Shown in pieces: positions 44,223 through 54,664 of a stretch of DNA of 64,000 bases (positions are counted from its first letter, which is position 1; each line of letters begins with the position of its first letter). This DNA is from Cribrihabitans_A neustonicus. Its GTDB lineage: Bacteria > Pseudomonadota > Alphaproteobacteria > Rhodobacterales > Rhodobacteraceae. A model generated the notes under the pieces. It ran no database searches, had not been told where the DNA came from, and worked only from the letters and a program-made list of their open reading frames with translations. A program made the translations under genes and the position numbers. The stretch covers positions 62,001-126,000 of the forward strand of contig NZ_JBMERQ010000006.1 of the NCBI RefSeq assembly GCF_048820895.1. The letters run 5' to 3'.

Positions 44223-45066
44223 CGCGAGGGGAGAGATCCGCCGCCTGCCGGGGCCGCGGCTGTGGCTGGCTGGCGGCTGGCTGGCCCTGCTGGTCCTGGC
44301 GGCGCTGCTCGCGCCCTGGATCAGCCCGCACGATCCGCTGGCGCAGGACCTGTTCGCGGGCCGCCTGCCGCCGGTGTGGGAGGCGGGCGCCGATCCGAAC
44401 TACCTCCTCGGCACCGACAGCCTCGGCCGCGATGTACTGAGCCGCATCCTGCACGGCGCGCGCCTTGCGCTGGGCATCGCGCTCATCGCGGGCACGCTCA
44501 CCTGCCTGATCGGCGCCACGCTGGGGCTCATCGCGGGCTACTACGGCGGCTGGGTGGACCTTTCCGTCTCGCGGCTGGTCGATATCTGGATGGCCTTCCC
44601 GCCGGTGCTGTTTGCAATCCTGCTGATCGCCGTGCTTGGCACCGGCATGACCTCCATCATCATCGCCATCGTGGTGATCGACTGGACCCGCTTTGCCCGC
44701 GTGGTCCGGGCCGAGGCGATGGGCCAGGCGCAGATGGACTACGTCGCCTCTGCCCAAGTCGCGGGCCGCAGCCGTTTCGGAACTGTGCTGGCCGAGATCC
44801 TGCCCAATGTGCTGCCGGCCATCGTGGCACTCCTGACGCTGGAGATGGGCATCGCGGTGATCGTCGAGGCGATCCTGAGCTTCGTGAACCTCTCGGTCTC
44901 CACCGATGCGCCGACCTGGGGCGGCATGATCGCCGAGGGCCGCGCCTCCGTGCATCAGGCCTGGTGGGTGCTGGTCTTCCCGCTTGCCACCCTGTTTCTC
45001 ACCGTTCTCAGCTTCTCCCAGCTTGGCGAGGGGCTGAAGGACCATTTCGACCCGGTGCTGCGATGA
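44215..45066 (+). CDS. Oligopeptide-type ABC transporter permease (DppC-like)
   Basis: This 283-aa second channel subunit contains LLGTDSLGRDVLSRILHGAR, the hallmark loop of DppC, and a contact loop ending RFGTVLAEILPNVLP. It overlaps both neighbours (8 bp and 4 bp), so the four membrane and ATPase genes are tightly coupled. Confidence 0.93.
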   Translation: MRDARGEIRRLPGPRLWLAGGWLALLVLAALLAPWISPHDPLAQDLFAGRLPPVWEAGADPNYLLGTDSLGRDVLSRILHGARLALGIALIAGTLTCLIGATLGLIAGYYGGWVDLSVSRLVDIWMAFPPVLFAILLIAVLGTGMTSIIIAIVVIDWTRFARVVRAEAMGQAQMDYVASAQVAGRSRFGTVLAEILPNVLPAIVALLTLEMGIAVIVEAILSFVNLSVSTDAPTWGGMIAEGRASVHQAWWVLVFPLATLFLTVLSFSQLGEGLKDHFDPVLR

Positions 45067-45931
45067 GTTACCTGAGCATTGAAAACCTCGACGTGCGGCT
45101 GCGCACCGGCGTACCGGTGCTGCGCGGCGTGTCGCTGAACGTGGCCGCAGGGGAATCCCGGGCGCTGGTGGGCGAAAGCGGCGCGGGCAAGTCGATGATC
45201 GGCAAGTCGGTGCTGGGTATCCTGCCGCGCGCGCTTCAATTGACGGGCGGGCGCATCGTGCTGGACGGGGAGGACCTGCAGGCGCTGCCGCCCCGCGTCC
45301 GGCGCCAGCGCATCGGCGCCAAGGTGGCACTGATCCCGCAGGACCCGCTCACCGCGCTGAACCCCTCGCGCCGGATCGGACCGCAGATCACCAGCCGTCT
45401 GGTCGACACTCTCGGCTGGTCCCGCAAGGCGGCCACGGCCCGCGCGCTGGAACTGCTGGAGGAGGTGCAGATCCACGAGCCCGCCCGGGTGATGCGCGCC
45501 TATCCGCATGAGCTTTCGGGCGGCATGCGCCAGCGCATCCTGATCGCCGCCGCCTTTGCCGCGGAGCCGAAGCTCATCATCGCGGACGAGCCGACCACCG
45601 CGCTGGACGTTACCGTGCAGAAGCAGATACTGCGGCTGATCCGCCAGATGCAGGAGCGCCACGGCACGGCGCTTCTGTTCGTAACGCACGACCTCGGCGT
45701 GGTCTCCAAGGTCTGCCAGACGATGAGCGTGCTTTATGCGGGCAAGGTGGTGGAGGACACGGACGTGCGCGAATTCTTCCGCCAGCCGGGCCACCCCTAT
45801 TCCGCGGCCCTGCTGGCGGCGACCCCGAAATACACCGACCTGGACGGCAGCCTCACCCCGGTGCCGCTGGAGGTGATCGCTGCGGTGGAGGCCGAGGTCG
45901 CCCTCAGCGACCGCACAAGGGAGGCGGCCGA

Positions 45932-45935
<4 letters not shown>
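45063..45935 (+). CDS. Oligopeptide-type ABC transporter ATP-binding protein (DppD-like)
   Basis: This 290-aa ATPase has Walker A GESGAGKSM (Ser-Met where Ser-Thr is usual). The signature is LSGGMRQR and Walker B is LIIADEPTTALD. The C-terminal RQPGHPYSAALLAATP motif of oligopeptide ATPases follows. ATG 45063 overlaps the DppC stop (ATGA); longer in-frame extensions run through the permease gene in another frame and are rejected. Confidence 0.93.
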
Positions 45936-46735
<800 letters not shown>

Positions 46736-46761
46736 GGTTCGAAGGTCCGCGCAAGGGAAGG

Positions 46762-46793
46762 CCCGCCCGGTGGGGATGCCGGGCGGGTTTTTT
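46762..46793 (+). terminator. Rho-independent terminator of the oligopeptide-type ABC operon
   Basis: A 9-bp perfect stem (46762-46770 with 46779-46787) with an 8-nt loop is followed by TTTTTT at 46788-46793. Confidence 0.9.
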
Positions 46794-46834
46794 GTTTGGC
46801 TATGAAATGTTGGCGACCGTGCCGCTGCTGGCAC

Positions 46835-47000
46835 AGAGCCGCGCATTGGCGGCGCGCGCGGGGGCGATCCGCACGGGTATGTCTGGCAGTTTATGTCCGC
46901 AATGTCCGTACGACCTTCTCGAGGGACCGCCCAGCCGAGGCCGCATCGCCGCCGCGTGGGGGCGCGGCGATGCGGCGGCCTGCGGCCTTGTCCCGCGCGG
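46835..47000 (+). repeat. Dispersed intergenic repeat, copy B
   Basis: This is the partner of 30612-30785, same orientation and about the same length. In this copy the core hairpin has lost one GGC triplet on its right arm, so pairing is imperfect. The copy lies between the ABC terminator and the 3' end of the TRAP large-permease gene. Confidence 0.8.
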
Positions 47001-47014
47001 GGGTATTCCGGCCG

Positions 47015-48331
47015 TTAGTCCGCGATCAGGCTGGGCAGGAGGGTGCCCACCGCAGGCTGCCAGACGATCAGCGCCAGCACCGCCAGTTTCAGGATCAGGA
47101 AAGGCGTGACCGCGGCGTAGATCTGCTTCATGCCCACGCCCTCAGGCGCCACACCCCGCATCACGAACAGCAAGAGCCCGAAGGGCGGCGTCAGCAGGCC
47201 GATTTCCATCGTCAGCAGGTAGACCACGCCGAGGATCAGCTCGTTTATGCCAAGCTGCGAGGCCAGCGGCACGAAGACCGGCACCGTCACCATCAGCATC
47301 GAGACCTGATCGACGAAACAGCCGAGGAACAGCAGGATCACGATCATCCCGATCAGCACCATCGTCGGCGTCGGGTCGACCGCGTTGATTGCCGTGATCA
47401 GCCCGTTGGTCGCCCCGCTGAAGGAGAGGATCTGCGCGAATGTCTGGCTCGCGGCCATGATGAACAGGATCATCACCGAAAGCTTCACCGTCTCCATCAG
47501 CGCCTTGGCCACCTTGGACCAGCTCAAGGCACGGTAGGCGGCTCCGGCCCCCAGCGCGGCAAGACATCCAAGTGCTGCGGACTCGGTGGGGGTGGCAAGT
47601 CCCAGCAGCAGGCTGCCGATCACCACCGCAAACAGCACCGACAGGGGCGCCACGTAGATCAGGAACGGGCGCCAGCGCTCGGCCAGGGTCATCTCCGGCA
47701 GGTCATCCGGCGGCGCGGTGCTCGGGTCGAGCTTGCTGCGGACGATGATATAGAGCACGAAGAGCCCCGCCAGCAGCATCGCGGGCATCACGCCGGCCAC
47801 CAGCAGGCCGGAGATCGAGATGCCTGCAAGGCTGCCCACCAGCACCGCCAGCGCCGAGGGCGGGATCAGCATGGCAATCGCGCCCGAGGCCATAATCGGC
47901 CCCATCGCCATCGTCGGGTGATAGCCCCGCTGCAGCATCCCCGGCAGCATGGTGGAGCCCAGCATCGCGGTATTGGCAATGGTGGAGCCCGAAAGGGCTG
48001 CAAAGATCGTGCCGCCAAAGACCGTGACCACCGACAGGCGGCCGGGCAGGCGGGTCACCACCCGCTCGATTGCCGAGATGGCGCGGTGGGCGATGCCGGT
48101 CTGGAACAGGATCTCGCCCATCAGGATGAACAGCGGGATCGGCGCCATCTGGAAATTCGCCACCGATTGGGTGGCATTGCGGGCAAGCTGCAAGAGGCCG
48201 CGTTCGCCGCCCAGCACCTCATAGGCGCCGATCATGGTGACGGTGATAAAGGCAAAGGCCACCGGCAGGCCGGCCAGCAGCAGCGCCGCCAGCCCTCCCA
48301 GCATCAGCGACAGGGTGAGGATCCAGTCCAT
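47015..48331 (-). CDS. TRAP transporter large permease (DctM family)
   Basis: This 438-aa inner-membrane subunit has about 12 helices. Family motifs are APIPLFILMGEIL, GGTIFAALSGSTIANTAMLGS, MLIPPSALAVLVGSL and LLTPPFGLLLFV. The start is ATG 48331 with AAGGA upstream; a longer frame would begin inside the small permease gene. It forms the sodium-driven translocation channel together with the small subunit 11 bp upstream. The substrate is probably an organic acid. Confidence 0.93.
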   Translation of the reverse strand: MDWILTLSLMLGGLAALLLAGLPVAFAFITVTMIGAYEVLGGERGLLQLARNATQSVANFQMAPIPLFILMGEILFQTGIAHRAISAIERVVTRLPGRLSVVTVFGGTIFAALSGSTIANTAMLGSTMLPGMLQRGYHPTMAMGPIMASGAIAMLIPPSALAVLVGSLAGISISGLLVAGVMPAMLLAGLFVLYIIVRSKLDPSTAPPDDLPEMTLAERWRPFLIYVAPLSVLFAVVIGSLLLGLATPTESAALGCLAALGAGAAYRALSWSKVAKALMETVKLSVMILFIMAASQTFAQILSFSGATNGLITAINAVDPTPTMVLIGMIVILLFLGCFVDQVSMLMVTVPVFVPLASQLGINELILGVVYLLTMEIGLLTPPFGLLLFVMRGVAPEGVGMKQIYAAVTPFLILKLAVLALIVWQPAVGTLLPSLIAD

Positions 48332-48342
48332 GAGCAGTCCTT

Positions 48343-48843
48343 TCAGAGACCAGAGAGCGGCACGTCGTCCGGCTCGGGCCGGAAGAGCTTGCGCAGGAAT
48401 TCCAAGGCGCAAAGCGCCATCGACAGGGGCAGCACGGTGAGCGTCCACCACTCGGGGATGGTGAAGGCGGTGCGCACCATCGAGCCGCGCGCATAAGATT
48501 GCCCCAGCGCCTTGAGCCCGGCCCAGCACAGCACTGCGCAGGCGGCAGCCCCCAGAAGGCAGGCCATTGCAGTGGCCAGCCGCCGTGCGCCGGGCGGCAG
48601 CCCGCGGGTCACAAGGTCGACCTGCACATGGGCGTTGCGCATCAGCACCCAGGGCGCGCCGAGAAAGGCCGCAGCCATCAATCCGTATTCGATGGCGTCA
48701 AGCGCGCCATAAATCACCGGCAGGCCGAGGTTGCGCAGGGCAACGTTGAGCGGGATCACGAGGGTGATTGCGGCGAGGATGGCGGCGCTGAACACGGCAA
48801 GACCGGTGAGCAGCGCGCTGAAGCGGCGGGAAAGTGTCGTCAT
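48343..48843 (-). CDS. TRAP transporter small permease (DctQ family)
   Basis: This 166-aa protein has four predicted helices. The DctQ pattern VLMRNAHVQVDLVTRGLP and GSMVRTAFTIPEWWTLTVLPL is visible. It lies between the binding protein and the large permease, the standard order. No unusual features are seen. Confidence 0.9.
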   Translation of the reverse strand: MTTLSRRFSALLTGLAVFSAAILAAITLVIPLNVALRNLGLPVIYGALDAIEYGLMAAAFLGAPWVLMRNAHVQVDLVTRGLPPGARRLATAMACLLGAAACAVLCWAGLKALGQSYARGSMVRTAFTIPEWWTLTVLPLSMALCALEFLRKLFRPEPDDVPLSGL

Positions 48844-48918
48844 AGCATTGTCATGGGAATCGCCCGGGTCAGGCGGAACGGGGCGGCGCCTGGCTGCCCC
48901 GGCCCGCCCGTGTCCGGT

Positions 48919-49887
48919 TTACATCAGCAGGCAGATCTGCAGTTTCTGGGCCATCTCCGGATCGGTTTTCATAACCTCGCCCCAGCCTTCGGACTGCGCC
49001 ACGGCGCTCCAATAGGTGGCATCCTTGCCCTCGAACTTGATGGTCTCGATGCCCGCTTCGGCCTGCGCCTTGGCTTCGGCCTCGTTGCGGGCGATGTTTT
49101 CGGCGTTCTGGGCCTCGATCCAGGCGGCGCCTTCCTCCAGCACCGCGCGCTGCTCGTCACTGAGCGAGGACCAGGTATCGAGGTTCACGAGGAAATTCAC
49201 GTCCACCTGGTAGAAGCCGGGATCGACCCGGTAGGCGGTCTGCTCGTGCCAGCCGAGGTCAAGCACCCCCTGGCTCGGCCAGCCATACCCGTCGATCGCG
49301 CCGCGCTCCAGCGCGGTGTAGACCTCACCCGGGGCGGTGCGCACCAGGGTGGCGCCGAGCTTTTCGAACATCGCGCGGTAGACCGGCGTGGTGCGGATGG
49401 TCAGACCGGACAGGTCCGGCCCCTCCAGCGGCTTGGTCAGGTAGAGATGGTAGTTCATATTGTCGCCGACCCGGGCCAGGTATTTGACGTTCATCTGCTC
49501 CTGGTGCATCTGATCGATGATGTCATAGCAGCCGTTGGCACGCTGATCCTGGATGGTGTTCTGAGCCAGATGCAGCGCCTCGCCCGCGGGCAGAAGGTTC
49601 GGATAATAGGCGGTGGTGTTGTTGGCGATATCGACGATCCCAGCTTGCACCGCATTGCCGAGCTCGAAAGGCGGCACGGCCTCGGGGCCGCCCAGCAGGT
49701 CGATTTGCACCTGGCCCGTGCCGTTTTCGTTCACCCAGTCGACAAAGGCCTCGAAATCGCGGGAAAAGGTGGTGCCGGTGGCAAAGGCGGTTACCGCCTT
49801 CAGCGTGACTTCTTCGGCCTGGGCGGCAGCACCGGTGAGAGTGGCGGCGCCGATCATGGCGGCGGCGGCGAGTGAGCGGAACGTCAT
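48919..49887 (-). CDS. TRAP transporter binding protein (DctP family)
   Basis: This 322-aa exported receptor has a signal peptide of about 24 residues (ends AAAQA-EEVTL). The conserved blocks LSGLTIRTTPVYRAMFEKLGATLVRT (shown in part), the carboxylate-binding Arg in IRTTP, and VYTALERGAIDGYGWP follow. AGGGAGA precedes ATG 49887, preferred to a start ten codons upstream. It heads the three-gene TRAP operon. The next gene upstream on the same strand is a hybrid kinase, which may sense the same ligand. Confidence 0.91.
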   Translation of the reverse strand: MTFRSLAAAAMIGAATLTGAAAQAEEVTLKAVTAFATGTTFSRDFEAFVDWVNENGTGQVQIDLLGGPEAVPPFELGNAVQAGIVDIANNTTAYYPNLLPAGEALHLAQNTIQDQRANGCYDIIDQMHQEQMNVKYLARVGDNMNYHLYLTKPLEGPDLSGLTIRTTPVYRAMFEKLGATLVRTAPGEVYTALERGAIDGYGWPSQGVLDLGWHEQTAYRVDPGFYQVDVNFLVNLDTWSSLSDEQRAVLEEGAAWIEAQNAENIARNEAEAKAQAEAGIETIKFEGKDATYWSAVAQSEGWGEVMKTDPEMAQKLQICLLM

Positions 49888-50025
49888 TTCAGTCTCCCTG
49901 GGTAGATGAAAGCGCATGGACCCGGGGTTGCAGCACCCGTTGTTTTCCCGCGCGGGTAAGGAAAAGCCTAGAGGGGGTTGGATTTTGCTTCAAGTCTGAA
50001 GTTTTATGGTTGAAGGATTTTTACT

Positions 50026-50035
50026 TGCATTTGCA
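50026..50035. promoter_or_regulatory. TGCATTTGCA motif upstream of the TRAP operon
   Basis: This exact 10-mer also occurs at 39893-39902 in the cyclase/COG1233 divergent region. The gap 49888-50070 also has the inverted repeat CTTCA-AGTC-TGAAG (49988-50001). Either could be an operator; a common regulator is only a possibility. Confidence 0.3.
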
Positions 50036-50070
50036 TGTTAAGGGTGAGCCGTTCGGCGCCTGGCGTCCGC

Positions 50071-52476
50071 CTAAGGGGGCGCCGGGCCCGCGGTTTCCAA
50101 TATCCCTACGCTCTCCGCGCCTCGTGCCCGCCCGGAGGTCCACGCCCGGATGGTTTCGGTCAGTTCCTGGCGGCGCACGGGCTTGGTCAGGAAATCCACC
50201 ATTCCCGCGGCGCGGCAGGCGGCATCGTCGGTGCTGAGCACATTGGCGGTGAGTGCGACGATAGGACAGGGCGGGCGATCCTCGTCGCGCTCGAAGTCCC
50301 GGATCAGCCTGGTGGCCTGCAGACCATCCATGGACGGCATCGACATATCCATGAAGACCAGATCGAACCGCGCTGCCTTGAAGGTGCCAACCGCCTCCTG
50401 GCCATCGGCGCAGAAGGTGATCCGAATGCCGGTCGGCGCCAGCATCTTGCTGAGAACCAGTTGGTTGGTCCGGTTGTCCTCGGCCACGAGGAGGCGCAGG
50501 CCGCTGAAATCGGCGGGGTGCGGCGCGGCGTCTTCGGGCTGCTCCAGCAGGCACGGGACACAGCGGCCCGCCTCGGTCAAAGCCGCGCGCAAGGCGCTGG
50601 TGCGCGCGGGTTTCATCAAGACCTGAACCGGTCCCTGCGCCTTCAGCTTCTGGTAGGCGGCCACCGTCTGGCTGCTTGCGCAGATTACCACCGGAAGCTC
50701 TGCGCAGCCGGGCAGCGCCCAAATCCGGGCGCAAAGCGCCGCCGCCGCTTCGGCTGTGAGGCTGATCTCCACCAGCAGAAGGTCCGGCGCCTGCGCCTCT
50801 GCCGCGGTGGCCCGCAGATGCAGCTCCAGCGCTTCAAGGCTGGGCAGCACGGTGGTTTCGGCCCCCCAGTCCTGCATCTGGCGCTGGCGTACCCCGCGCG
50901 TGAAGGCGAGATCCGCTGCCACCACCGTCCGCTGGCCCAGAAGTGGCTTTGCTTCCACGGCTGCCGCCTCCGGGGCGCCTCCCTCCGCCACCGGCAGCGG
51001 CAGGCACAGCGTGAAGCAGGACCCCTTGCCGAGCTCCGACTGCGCCTCGATCCGCCCGCCCATCGCCCGCGCGAGCCGCGACGAGATCGCGAGCCCCAGC
51101 CCGGAGCCGTCAAAGCGCCGCGCCGTGGTGCTTTCGACCTGTTCGAAGGCGCGGAAGATCTGCCCGATCCGGTCGTGCGGAATGCCGACACCGCTATCCT
51201 CGACCCGGACCCGCAGGGGCAACTGCTGGCTGCCGTCATAGGTGAGAGTTATGGCGACATAGCCTTCGAGGGTGAACTTCACCGCATTTCCCACAAGGTT
51301 CATCAGAATCTGCCGCACCCGCCCGCTGTCGCCGGTGAAATGCCCCGGGCCGCTGCCCGAGATGTCGAGGCAGATCTCCACCCCCTTGGCGGTGGCGGCG
51401 GGCGACATCAGCGTGGCAACATCATAGATCACCTCGCGCAGGTGGAAGCGCTGCTCCAGCATCTGGGTCTTTCCCGCTTCCAGCCGGGAAAAGTCCAGGA
51501 TGTCGTTTACGATCCGCAACAGCGCCTCTGAGGAGGCAAGGATGGTGCTGGTGCACGCGCGCTGCTCGGCGGTGAGGCCGGACTCGTGAAGCACCTCGGC
51601 CATGCCAAGCACACCGTTGATCGGGGTGCGGATCTCGTGGCTCATGGTGGCGAGGAAGCGGGATTTGGTCTCGGTCGCGGCTTCGGCACGGGCCTTTTCT
51701 TCTTGCAGCCGCTCGGCGATGCGCTTCTTCTCCCGGAGGCTTAAGCTGAGCGTGTCGAGCGCGGCAAAGACCGCCGGCAGGTCGTCGCCCGGGCGGCGGC
51801 CGGAGACTGTCTCCTGGCTGGCCAGCGCCTGCAGGCGGCTGGTCACGGTCTGCATCGCAGCCGAAATCGCGTGCGCCTTGCGGGCGGCAAAGACCACCAT
51901 GATGGCAAACAGCAGGAAGATGCCGGCAAGCCCCAGGGCGAACTGTTGGTAGAGGCTCTGGTTGGCGGTGTCGATGGCGGTGCCCGCATGGCCCGCCGCA
52001 AGCGATTTGACCACATGCACCTGTGCCAGAACCGCTTGGCCGCGCAGGCTCACCGCCTCCAGCGTCGCCGGTTCCTCGGCAGGCAGGATGCCGATCAGCA
52101 CCACCGCCATCGTGCACCATTCATCATGCGTTTCAGACAGCAGCATGATCTCACGGCGCAGCGCAGCGGGCAGCGGCAGTTTCAGAAGCGCGGTGAGATC
52201 CCGGTTGATTGCCGCGAGACGGTGCCGCAGCCGCGGAGCCACATCCGACTGCGGCATCAACAGCGGCGCTGTGGTCACTTTCTGGACGTAGGCTTCGGCA
52301 TCCGATATCCCCGCCCCGACCCGGTCGGCACGTCGCGTCACTTCCAGCGCAGCGCTCAGGATCGCGTCCTTGCGGTCCGAAGCGTAGAGCGCCATGCCGC
52401 AGATCGCCAGCGCCGCCGCCAGCGAGGCGGCCGCGCTGATCAGCACCGGCAGAACTATGGCACGCTTGAGGGTCAT
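50071..52476 (-). CDS. Hybrid sensor histidine kinase with two receiver-like domains
   Basis: This inner-membrane kinase has 801 aa. TM1 covers about 5-28, a small periplasmic four-helix-like sensor runs to about 170, and TM2 covers about 175-195. A coiled coil follows, then HisKA with FLATMSHEIRTPINGVLGM and HATPase_c (SGVGIPHDRIGQIF, GSGLGLAIS). Then comes a receiver-like domain whose phospho-Asp position is Glu (DLLLVEISL), followed by an intact receiver (VAEDN, VFMDMSMPSMDG, LTKP). ATG 52476 is the likely start; a start 59 codons further up adds Cys/Pro-rich residues unlike kinases. No separate output protein is adjacent. Confidence 0.9.
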   Translation of the reverse strand: MTLKRAIVLPVLISAAASLAAALAICGMALYASDRKDAILSAALEVTRRADRVGAGISDAEAYVQKVTTAPLLMPQSDVAPRLRHRLAAINRDLTALLKLPLPAALRREIMLLSETHDEWCTMAVVLIGILPAEEPATLEAVSLRGQAVLAQVHVVKSLAAGHAGTAIDTANQSLYQQFALGLAGIFLLFAIMVVFAARKAHAISAAMQTVTSRLQALASQETVSGRRPGDDLPAVFAALDTLSLSLREKKRIAERLQEEKARAEAATETKSRFLATMSHEIRTPINGVLGMAEVLHESGLTAEQRACTSTILASSEALLRIVNDILDFSRLEAGKTQMLEQRFHLREVIYDVATLMSPAATAKGVEICLDISGSGPGHFTGDSGRVRQILMNLVGNAVKFTLEGYVAITLTYDGSQQLPLRVRVEDSGVGIPHDRIGQIFRAFEQVESTTARRFDGSGLGLAISSRLARAMGGRIEAQSELGKGSCFTLCLPLPVAEGGAPEAAAVEAKPLLGQRTVVAADLAFTRGVRQRQMQDWGAETTVLPSLEALELHLRATAAEAQAPDLLLVEISLTAEAAAALCARIWALPGCAELPVVICASSQTVAAYQKLKAQGPVQVLMKPARTSALRAALTEAGRCVPCLLEQPEDAAPHPADFSGLRLLVAEDNRTNQLVLSKMLAPTGIRITFCADGQEAVGTFKAARFDLVFMDMSMPSMDGLQATRLIRDFERDEDRPPCPIVALTANVLSTDDAACRAAGMVDFLTKPVRRQELTETIRAWTSGRARGAESVGILETAGPAPP

Positions 52477-52808
52477 CGGGCCGGACGCGCCCCGCGGGCC
52501 GCAGCATGGGGCGCAGCAGGGGCAGCGGCGGAGACTGCCGCCGTGCACCCGGCACAGCTTCCGTGCCGGGCACCGGAGCGGCGCGGGGCTTGCCCGGTGG
52601 CTGCCGGCAGGGCAGAGACCGGGCGGAAACGCCGGAACATTGCAAATCTCCAAATATTCAAACTGCCAGAGGCGGATGGAAAACGACTATTCCCGCCAAT
52701 CTGTAAATAATTCGAATACGGAGACCACCCTTGTGGAGCTCTGCCTCTGATTGCAGGCGGCGGGCTGTGGTTTCTATGCCAAGCGAAGCATAGGCGGGGT
52801 CCTGGCGC
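52477..52808. other. Non-coding region between hybrid kinase and btuD
   Basis: The part next to the kinase is GC-rich; an AT-rich block near 52640-52735 could hold its promoter, but no clear -35/-10 pair is seen. An inverted repeat CTATGC-N8-GCATAG (52774-52779 with 52788-52793) follows the btuD stop on the minus strand and may be a weak terminator, without a U-run. Confidence 0.45.
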
Positions 52809-53567
52809 TCAGCTGCGAAAGCGCATGATCCGGCGGCCATCCGAAGGGTCGGTCAGATGGGTGACGCCAACCCCGAATGTCTCGCGCAGGCGCCGTGCGT
52901 CGAGCACCTCTTCCGGCGTTCCCAGTGCCACCAGCCGCCCGCGGTCCATCACGCCAAGCTTGTGGCACTCCATCGCCTGGTTCAGATCATGGATCGCAAT
53001 CACGGTGGTGACGGTGAGCCGCGCCACCAGTGACAGGATCGACAGCTGGTGATGCACGTCGAGATGGTTGGTGGGCTCATCCAGCAGCAGCAGACCGGGC
53101 TGCTGCGCCAGGGCGCGGGCGATATGCACCCGCTGCCGCTCGCCGCCCGACAGGGTGGCCCAGGGCCGATCCGCCAGGTGCGCCATCTCCACATCCGCCA
53201 GGGCGCGCGCGGTTATGGCCTCGTCCTCAGGGCCCCAGGGGCGGGTGAGCGACAGCCACGGCGTGCGGCCCAGCTCCACCGCGTCGCGCACGGTGATGCG
53301 CTCGGCGGTCTCCGCCTGCTGCTCCACCAGCGCGACGCGGCGGGCAATCTCGCGGCGCGGCAGGGCGGTGAGCGGGGCGCCGTCCAGCAGAACCCGGCCC
53401 GCCGCGGGTTTCAACAACCCCGCCAAGAGCCGCAGCAAGGTGGACTTGCCCGAACCATTCGGCCCGACCAGGCCCAGCACTGTCCCCGGCTCGACCGTCA
53501 GGCTCACGTCCCCGACGATTCGTGCGCGCCGCGCGGACCAGCCGAGGGATTGTGCTTCCAGCCTCAT
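52809..53567 (-). CDS. btuD: Cobalamin-type ABC transporter ATP-binding protein
   Basis: This 252-aa FecCD/BtuD-class ATPase has Walker A GPNGSGKST, Q-loop VEQQAETAERITV, signature LSGGERQR, Walker B LLLLDEPTNHLD and switch HD. ATG 53567 overlaps the permease stop (ATGA). It is the last gene of the riboswitch-controlled operon. The class also imports ferric siderophores and heme, but the upstream cobalamin riboswitch favours corrinoids. Confidence 0.88.
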   Translation of the reverse strand: MRLEAQSLGWSARRARIVGDVSLTVEPGTVLGLVGPNGSGKSTLLRLLAGLLKPAAGRVLLDGAPLTALPRREIARRVALVEQQAETAERITVRDAVELGRTPWLSLTRPWGPEDEAITARALADVEMAHLADRPWATLSGGERQRVHIARALAQQPGLLLLDEPTNHLDVHHQLSILSLVARLTVTTVIAIHDLNQAMECHKLGVMDRGRLVALGTPEEVLDARRLRETFGVGVTHLTDPSDGRRIMRFRS

Positions 53568-54622
53568 CGCTGCCGCGGCCCCCGGACCAGGATCAGCGCA
53601 AAGGCAGGCGCGCCCGCCAAGGCGGTCACTACCCCGATTGGCAGCACCTGGCCCGGGATCAGGGTCCGCGACAGGATGTCGGCCGCGACCAGGAACACAG
53701 CTCCGGACAGCGCCGCCGCCGGTATCAGACGGGCATGGCGCACCCCCACCAGCAGCCGCGCTGCATGCGGGATCACCAGGCCGACAAAGCCGATGGAGCC
53801 CGCTATGCTCACCATCACCGCGGTCAGCAAGGCGGCGACGGCGATCAGCAGCGCCTGCACCCGGCGCACCGCAATGCCAAGCGCAGCGGCGGAACCGGCG
53901 CCGAAGGTGAAGGCATCCAGCGCCCGCGCATGGGCCGCGATCAGCAATGTGCCCGCCAGCGCCACCGGCAGCGCCAGGAGCGTGTCTTCCCAGCGCGCGC
54001 CGCCCAGGTTGCCCAGGAGCCAGAACAGGATGCCGCGGGCCTGATCGGCATTGGCCGATTTGGTGATAATGAGGCTGGTGAGCGCATGGAAGAGCTGCGA
54101 GCCCGCCACGCCCGCCAGCACGATTTGCGCCGCGCCGCCCCGGGCCGCGCTGGCCTGAGCTCCGGCCGCGCGCGCCAGCAGTGCCACCAGCGCAAAGGCG
54201 GTAAGCGCTCCGGCGAGGGCCCCGGCCGAGAGCGACACCGCACCGGCACCGACTCCTGCAATCGTAACCGCTACCGCCCCGGTGGAGGCGCCGGCCGAAA
54301 TCCCCATGATATAGGGATCGGCCAGCGCATTGCGCAGAAGCGCCTGCAGCACCACACCCGACACCGCAAGGCTGGCACCGCAGCAGGCCGCCAGCACCGC
54401 GCGGCTCAGCCGGTAGTTCCAGACGATGCCCGCGTCGATCGGGTCGAGCACGTAGCCCGCCCCGAACATCCGGTTGGCCAGCACCTGCAGCACCGTCGCG
54501 GGCGGGATCGGTGTCTCGCCAATGCTCGCGCCCATTAGCACCGCCGCCGCCAGCAGCACTGCTGCCAGCACCCAGCGCGGCGCACGGGCACGGACGGCCC
54601 ATGCCAGGGCGCCGGCGCTCAT
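53564..54622 (-). CDS. btuC: Cobalamin-type ABC transporter permease (FecCD family)
   Basis: This 352-aa inner-membrane permease has about ten helices. Signatures are RLSRAVLAACCGASLAVSGVVLQALLRNALADPYIMGIS (only described, part shown) and GSIGFVGLVIPHAARLLVG, typical of BtuC/FecD. It begins 42 bp after the binding-protein gene and overlaps btuD. Confidence 0.88.
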   Translation of the reverse strand: MSAGALAWAVRARAPRWVLAAVLLAAAVLMGASIGETPIPPATVLQVLANRMFGAGYVLDPIDAGIVWNYRLSRAVLAACCGASLAVSGVVLQALLRNALADPYIMGISAGASTGAVAVTIAGVGAGAVSLSAGALAGALTAFALVALLARAAGAQASAARGGAAQIVLAGVAGSQLFHALTSLIITKSANADQARGILFWLLGNLGGARWEDTLLALPVALAGTLLIAAHARALDAFTFGAGSAAALGIAVRRVQALLIAVAALLTAVMVSIAGSIGFVGLVIPHAARLLVGVRHARLIPAAALSGAVFLVAADILSRTLIPGQVLPIGVVTALAGAPAFALILVRGPRQR

Positions 54623-54664
54623 CCGGTCACTCCGCTTGCCCGCTCAGCGGTTCAGCCTGCGGGC

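Noticed and set aside
46796..48496. A 566-codon plus-strand frame starting in repeat copy B
   Set aside because: It runs antisense through both TRAP permease genes and encodes His/Gln/Asp-rich filler. The repeat has no ribosome site or conserved frame between its two copies.
50035..51531. A 498-codon plus-strand frame opposite the hybrid kinase
   Set aside because: The kinase motifs on the minus strand are unambiguous; this frame has no recognisable domain.
52477..52653. A 59-residue extension of the hybrid kinase
   Set aside because: It is Cys/Pro-rich and would precede the first membrane helix; ATG 52476 begins with a normal basic residue plus helix pattern.
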